In this document: positions 59,522-64,000 of the stretch, piece after piece | Layout of the letters: the number at the start of each line of letters is the position of its first letter | How positions within the stretch are numbered: position 1 is the first letter of the stretch | NCBI GenBank assembly: GCA_025174535.1 | Contig: JALBUN010000003.1 | Span: 1,944,501 to 2,008,500, forward strand | Source: Cantharellus purpuraceus | Lineage: Eukaryota > Basidiomycota > Agaricomycetes > Cantharellales > Hydnaceae | Direction of reading: 5' to 3' | DNA: 64,000 nucleotides | Translations under genes and position numbers: made by a program | Notes under the pieces: model-generated | The model's database searches: none | Told to the model about the DNA's origin: nothing | What the model saw: the letters and a program-made list of their open reading frames with translations, nothing else

Positions 59522-60197
59522 TCAGTTGCTCTTCAAATACGGTTACGAAAGAACCCGAGGCCGTGGGTGATAGAATCCAGTGAGAATCGACACTGAAGTG
59601 TCCGGGATGCTGCGGTATAGATATGTAAGCTCGGGAGCAGTTGAAGTCTCTCGGGAAAATACATTACTATTTCTGTAGATCCTCAGATCATGCCGAGACG
59701 AGCAGATAAGATCGAGACAGGACTTAGGAGGCCTTTATCAACTTTCATTTCTATTTTCAATTTCTATTTTTACTTAGTCCGCCACCATGCACTACATCAG
59801 CAAAAGTGCGGTGATCTTGTCAGTGGTTGAATGCCACTACAAGGCCTGTAATGTCTACAAGTAATATAGGCAGCATCATATGTACATGCAGAAGACTAGA
59901 GAAATTATAGGCCATATAGAATAGACATGAGGGATGATGATATTGCACCCCCTGGGTACATGTCAAATACTTGATGACATTGCAGTTTTGGGTAGGATAT
60001 AAAAGTGTTTCAGGGATTAAAGTTCCTTATAATATCTATATGTATGATTGTTCCATATGTGTACATGCAGAACACTGGAGAGATTGCAGGCCATATTCAG
60101 CAGACATGGGGGGCTTGGATATATTCTACTTTCCACACAGAACTTAAAGGCTTGCAGATGTTGCATGTCTGTGAAGGTTTCCAAAGCTTCCAGGGAT
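59522..60197. other. Intergenic with an imperfect direct repeat
   Basis: 59878-59945 and 60055-60122 resemble each other (atatgtacatgcagaa-ac, aggccatat, cagacatg). 59735-59760 is a tttctatttt repeat. No gene seen. Confidence 0.45.
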
Positions 60198-60750
60198 TGT
60201 TACACACTAGGTCTGATTGGGGGTCGGAGATTGGGTTGGAGGTTGGGTTGGAGGTTGGGTTGGAGGTTGGGTTGGAGGTTGGGTTGGAGTCGGAGTACGT
60301 CATGGGAGTCGGAACGGACTTGGCTTCAGCTTATGTGCTGCACCCTCACTAATACCAGTGTCTGAGATTTCGGAGATGGAGTATGACTTAGAGAGTTAGG
60401 ATCGGACTTAGGAACTAGGTGTGATTCAATATTTGAACTGGGGAATGAAGTCCCCAGTTGGGCAACTTAAATACATATTTGAAATCTAATAAATAATTAC
60501 TCCAGTGATGAGTCTCCGAGGCCGACGGCCTTATGTGAGTATGTCTGAGTCCGACAGGGACAGATGTCCAGGTTCCTATGGTGATGCTGATGCATCAATC
60601 GGAACCGGAGACGGATGGGCAGAATCGGCGGTGACAATCAGACAGGTAAATGGAGACGTAGCGGTTTCCAAATGGAGTATAGATTTCATGTGCGTGAGGA
60701 TCTGAGTGGATTGGACGGGGATCTGGATGTTAATGAATATAGTCATAACA
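60198..60750 (-). repeat. Family A 3' LTR (copy 4), inverted, with a G-rich minisatellite
   Basis: TGTTACACAC...CATAACA on the plus strand, 553 bp. It is longer than 515 bp because of about five tandem copies of ttgggttggagg at 60230-60292. The LTR hairpin and TATA are present. The flank just inside (tatctctccatttaagg) is the complement of the polypurine stretch next to the 3' LTR of copy 2. Confidence 0.88.
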
Positions 60751-60852
60751 GTATCTCTCCATTTAAGGCCAAGCCCCTGAGGCCTCATGTCCGTGGATTG
60801 AATAGGTGAGATGATTGGGCACGGTCGGAGTTATGCTGGGGGTCTGGAGACA

Positions 60853-60860
60853 TATAAAAG
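60853..60860 (+). promoter_or_regulatory. TATA box for the antisense ORF (copy d)
   Basis: TATAAAAG, 103 bp from the LTR end and 32 nt before ATG 60892. Same position as in copy b (19851-19858). Confidence 0.6.
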
Positions 60861-60891
60861 GAGGGGCATGATTGAGGTCTTATCCTCAACG

Positions 60892-62294
60892 ATGTCAAAC
60901 CCTTTGACAAGCATGAGCGTGGCCAAGCTTGAGCAGTTGCTCTTGGCCCGACGGAAGGAAGAGGAGGAGGAGTGGAAACGGAAGGAGGAGGAGGAGGTGG
61001 AATGGAGACGGAAGGAGGAGGAGGAGGCGGAACGGAGACGGAAGGAGGAGGAGGCGGAATGGAGACGGAAGGAGGAGGAGGAGGCGGAATGGAGATGGAA
61101 GGAGGAGGAGGAGGCAGAATGGAGACGGAAGGAGGAGGAAGAGCAGCGGCGGAAAGAGGTGGCGAAGATGGAATGGAGAAGGAAAGAGGAGGAAGCAAAG
61201 GCCGAGAGGGCCCACATAGTGAAGGAACTTGTGGCAGTGATGGAGGCCACGAGACTGAAGGAAGTGGAGGAGCAGGCGCACGAGCTAGAGGCCGCCATGG
61301 AGGTAGAGGAGGAGGTGACTGGGGCAGGGGGAACCAGCCACCCAGGAAGTCCGAGTGTGCCAATACGGCCAGGGACCCCTGAAGTCGCCATCATCTCTGT
61401 TACATGGACGGAGATGACTTGTTCGAAGACTGTCACTGCGGAGGACTTGCCGTTATGTCCGCGGGCACGGCCCTTATTTGAGTTGGGGGCAGCTGAGGAA
61501 GATGATATGGTGGAGACAGAGAGGGTGGAGGTGGAGGCAGATCCCGATGCCAATGTGGAGCTCGATGCCAATGTGGAGCCTGAGGTGGGTGTGGATGTTG
61601 GGATGGATGCGGAGCCGGATCCCACTTCAAATTCTTATGAGGAGATGGCTTGGGTAGCTGCGGTTGAGGCTCGCAAAAGAGCGGAGCTCTATGTGGCTAC
61701 CACCAAGAACCTTGACGTTGCGGTCTTTTCATTGAAGGCATACCCGAGTGCTGATACGGAGAAGCGGGAGGTGGATTGGAGGGTCATATGGTGTAAGGCG
61801 GAGAGTTGCGTTTTGGCGACCCGTAAGAAGGAGCTGCGTGTCACTAGGTTGGCGATCCAGCTTCGCAAGCGCGAGATGGAGAAGGCAGCAGCTGAACAGC
61901 AGAACAAGGAGGAGGAGAGGGAACGTTTGGAGGCCACAGCAAGAAGGGGCGGACCACCCAAGGCTCTGGCTCCAACAGAGCCATTTGGCGGACCTGGCGT
62001 GACTTGTGACTTATGTCGTGATGTGGGTGTGGAGTGCGTGTGGCCTACTGGCCCAACTCGCCAACTTCGGTCCTGTGATTGTTGTCGGGGTCGGAAAGGA
62101 GGGTGTAGGATCGATGGGAAGTTCGATCCCTGGAGTTGGAGCGTCAAGCCCCGACTAGTGGTACAAGGAGAAAGAATCGGAAGGTCATCCAACCAAAAAG
62201 AGGCGGATGGAGATGGGTGCTGTGGCAGCCGGGGGTAGCGGCGTTGGATTGGAAGGGGCAACGACCAGTGCAGGTACAGGGCGCGTCTCTGCGC
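60892..62294 (+). CDS. Family A antisense ORF (Zn2Cys6-like), copy d: best preserved
   Basis: Open from ATG 60868 (or the better placed ATG 60892, MSNPLTSMSVAKLEQLLLARR) to about 62238 with no stop. This strand is opposite to gag at 63727-64000 and to the LTR, so it is antisense to the element. Parts in order: a leucine-rich start; a 10-residue repeat of the type EWRRKEEEEA (about residues 25-100, from a GGA-rich minisatellite); a coiled coil to about 145; an acidic linker with VEVEADPDANVELDANVEPE; EEMAWVAAVEARKRAELY; a second coiled coil; and the six-Cys motif CDLCRDVGVEC ... CDCCRGRKGGC (about 62005-62103, spacing 2-6-11-2-6). A short deletion near 62170 shifts the frame. The C-terminal acidic region is replaced by repeat B at 62295. 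Function unknown; the Zn-cluster spacing suggests nucleic-acid binding. Confidence 0.7.
60955..61150 (+). repeat. Coding minisatellite in the antisense ORF
   Basis: About six to seven imperfect 27-30-bp units (gaggaggaggcggaatggagacggaag). They encode the charged EWRRKEEE repeat; unit number differs between copies a, b and d. Confidence 0.8.
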
Positions 62295-63726
62295 TGTTTT
62301 GGAACCCGCAAAATTATGGTGTTAGGGCAAACTCTAAATTACCACAATTCCGTGAATGAACAGCTGAGAAGAATATCAAATCCTACTGCAGCACAACTCC
62401 AGAAACAATTTAATGTTTGTACTTTGGTTACAATCCGTTGTAATGGTCAATGCAGACAATATGCAGGAAGGTAATACGTTTCTTAGCAGTAGGGAATGAA
62501 TAAGACTTCCAGAGTCTAGAGTTCACGGACGCTTAGGGGTCCAGATATTCCAAAAAGAGGGGAATGCACTTAGAGGCTAGAGGAAGTAGGTGGATGAATC
62601 CGACCGTCCAACCAGTGACACTCTGAAGCGGGTAACAGCGATGTGTGAAGTAGTCTAGCAACTGCTTCACACGAGTTCAAGATTCTAATGCTCTGCAAAG
62701 GCAGTACACACTAGTAACTTAAACAAGAGCACTAATGGCAGGACTATTGACAGACAATCTCACCCTGTAGATTCGTAGTCATGCAAGGTAGATACTACAC
62801 TCACGCCCAAAGCAGGACAATCACTACTTCGAGTGCAATCGAATACAGTTACACAACTGTAAGCGACCCTTGAACTGGACAATCAACAGTTACTGAGATA
62901 TAGAGGATGACACTGTATGTCACTCTAGTCACACTGATGTGCAAATGATGGGGTAGAAAATGGTTATTTATTTCAGAGGCAGAATGGGCTCCTTTTATAT
63001 TGTATTTACAGGAGCTGACTAATACTACTGGAAATTTCTACCTATTAATAGATGGAAACTACTGGAAGCTAGTGGAATATGTGAGAAGGGGGTGGAAGTT
63101 TCCTAGCCAATGAGCTGCTTGGATTTGCTCTGACTCATGGCATGAGTCATGGATGGAGTCATAGTGTGACTCAGAGCAGGAGTCATAGTATGAGTAATCA
63201 CAGGAGTCATGGTATGAGTCATGGAAGGAGTCATAGCATGAGTCACCATTACTCAAATAACTCGGTCAATACTTTGTTTCCCGGGCTGATTAGCACAGCT
63301 ATGGGTAGGCACAGCTTCTATTGAACTCTCCACTGAAAATGGAGTCAGGAGGTGCAGTGGTTGCGAAGATATTGAGCATTTACTGGCAGTGGTGACCAGA
63401 TTGAGTCGGAGATTGAAATGAGTCATGTGATCGAAAATGAGTCAGTTGTCCAGGTGACTCCGGCTGACTTTGAGGCTGCTGACATCTGCCAAGGTTTGTG
63501 GGTCCATGTGGGTCCCAAACTTCGCCCAGCAGAACAATAAGTTTGTAGACTCATTTCTGCATGGAAAATTCCCGAAAAAAATATGAAAAAATAGAGAATA
63601 TTTGAATGGCCCTGAATCAAGAGAAAGCAGCAGATATATGCTGATATTTTAAGGCCATGAAGCGAAATTGTACAGTTTCGGGACTTTAAACAAGATCTTT
63701 TTTAAGGGAAAACCAGTTCCCATACA
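62295..63726 (-). mobile_element. Repeat B, full-length solo-LTR-like copy (1432 bp)
   Basis: Plus strand TGTTTTGGAACCCGC ... GTTCCCATACA, i.e. the repeat in reverse. Left flank is antisense ORF d, right flank is gag; the 5-bp flanks do not match (tgcgc / agtag). Contains an array of TGAGTCA/TGACTCA heptamers (63131-63245) and a TATA-like stretch (ccttttatattg, 62992-63003). Confidence 0.75.
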
Positions 63727-64000
63727 AGTAGTCCTCTGACCATATTGGGTCATCAGAGTCATCCATGAGTGCTGGTTCGAAGTAGTCCAGTGCGGTGCCC
63801 TTGAGATAGGACATGGCGAAGGTCACCTTCACCCGGTCGGATGTGAATGCATTGGGGCAGTCATGGAAATTCAACTGGCATTGCACCAAGAATGGCTGGA
63901 GTTTGCACGGATCAGAGCCATCAAATGGGTCGGGTTCTTGGACCTTGGTCTGGGACTTAGGGGCTTGTGGGTTATGGATGCTGCTAGCGAGCAGGGAGAT
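63727..64000 (-). pseudogene. Family A gag, central part (copy 4), runs off the window
   Basis: The minus strand is open through DPFDGSDPCKLQPFLVQCQ, AFTSDRVKVTFAMSYLKGTA and LDYFEPALMDDSDD, to PIWSEDY, where repeat B interrupts. Same region as 30440-30690 but with fewer TG/CA replacements of CG. Upstream gag and the 5' LTR would lie beyond 64000. Confidence 0.8.

Noticed and set aside
60831..61625. Minus-strand open frame of 264 codons (Ser-rich) over antisense ORF copy d
   Set aside because: Same reason: complement of the GAG/GGA minisatellite; no domain and not maintained in other copies.

Overview
The window looks like nuclear DNA of an Agaricomycete (mushroom-type basidiomycete). Host genes carry many introns of about 50-60 nt with GT/AG (a few GC/AG) borders, and several families are typical of this group: a DUF6533-like membrane protein, a basidiomycete GNAT, a DHA2-type MFS pump and a BCAS3-like WD40 protein. 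Species cannot be named from the sequence alone.

Layout. 1-0.87 kb: 3' half of an MFS transporter gene, a near-identical paralogue of the complete copy at 25.3-27.3 kb. 1.6-24.4 kb: a nested transposon block. It holds an old minus-strand Ty3/gypsy fragment, a hAT remnant, and two large copies of one chromodomain Ty3/gypsy family (called family A here; 7.3-12.1 kb and 15.08-20.48 kb). It also holds solo LTRs of family A with 5-bp target duplications, two other LTR-like repeats (B and D), an AT-rich terminal-inverted-repeat element (C) and a ~75-bp tandem array. 25.3-28.8 kb: the MFS gene and a minus-strand NAD(P)-binding protein gene. 29.2-34.4 kb: a second transposon block (LTR nested in LTR, gag remnant, chromodomain remnant, solo LTR D). 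35.2-59.5 kb: gene-bearing, transposon-poor DNA with GNAT acetyltransferase, a second NAD(P)-binding paralogue, BCAS3-like protein, M17 leucyl aminopeptidase (19 exons), DUF6533-like protein, GFA1 (first enzyme of the hexosamine/chitin pathway) and a zinc MDR dehydrogenase. 60.2-64 kb: another broken family-A element.

The most unusual signal is in family A. Between the chromodomain end of pol and the 3' LTR there is a long open reading frame on the opposite strand. Four copies are present (13.3-14.8, 18.2-19.8, 33.5-34.4 and 60.9-62.3 kb). It encodes a protein with a Glu/Arg/Lys-rich coiled-coil N-terminus, a six-cysteine motif with Zn(II)2Cys6 spacing, and an acidic C-terminal region ending in a basic tail. 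It has its own TATAAAAG box about 100 bp inside the 3' LTR. All four copies keep the six cysteines although the neighbouring pol genes are full of stops. In the best-preserved pol the stops mostly look like CGA to TGA changes, the mark of CpG deamination.

No operon-like or cluster logic links the host genes. GFA1, aminopeptidase, BCAS3-like and MDR are separate housekeeping-type genes. Exon structures were worked out by hand; those of MFS, GNAT, both NAD(P)-binding genes, BCAS3-like, aminopeptidase, GFA1 and MDR sum to exact open frames. The DUF6533-like model is incomplete.
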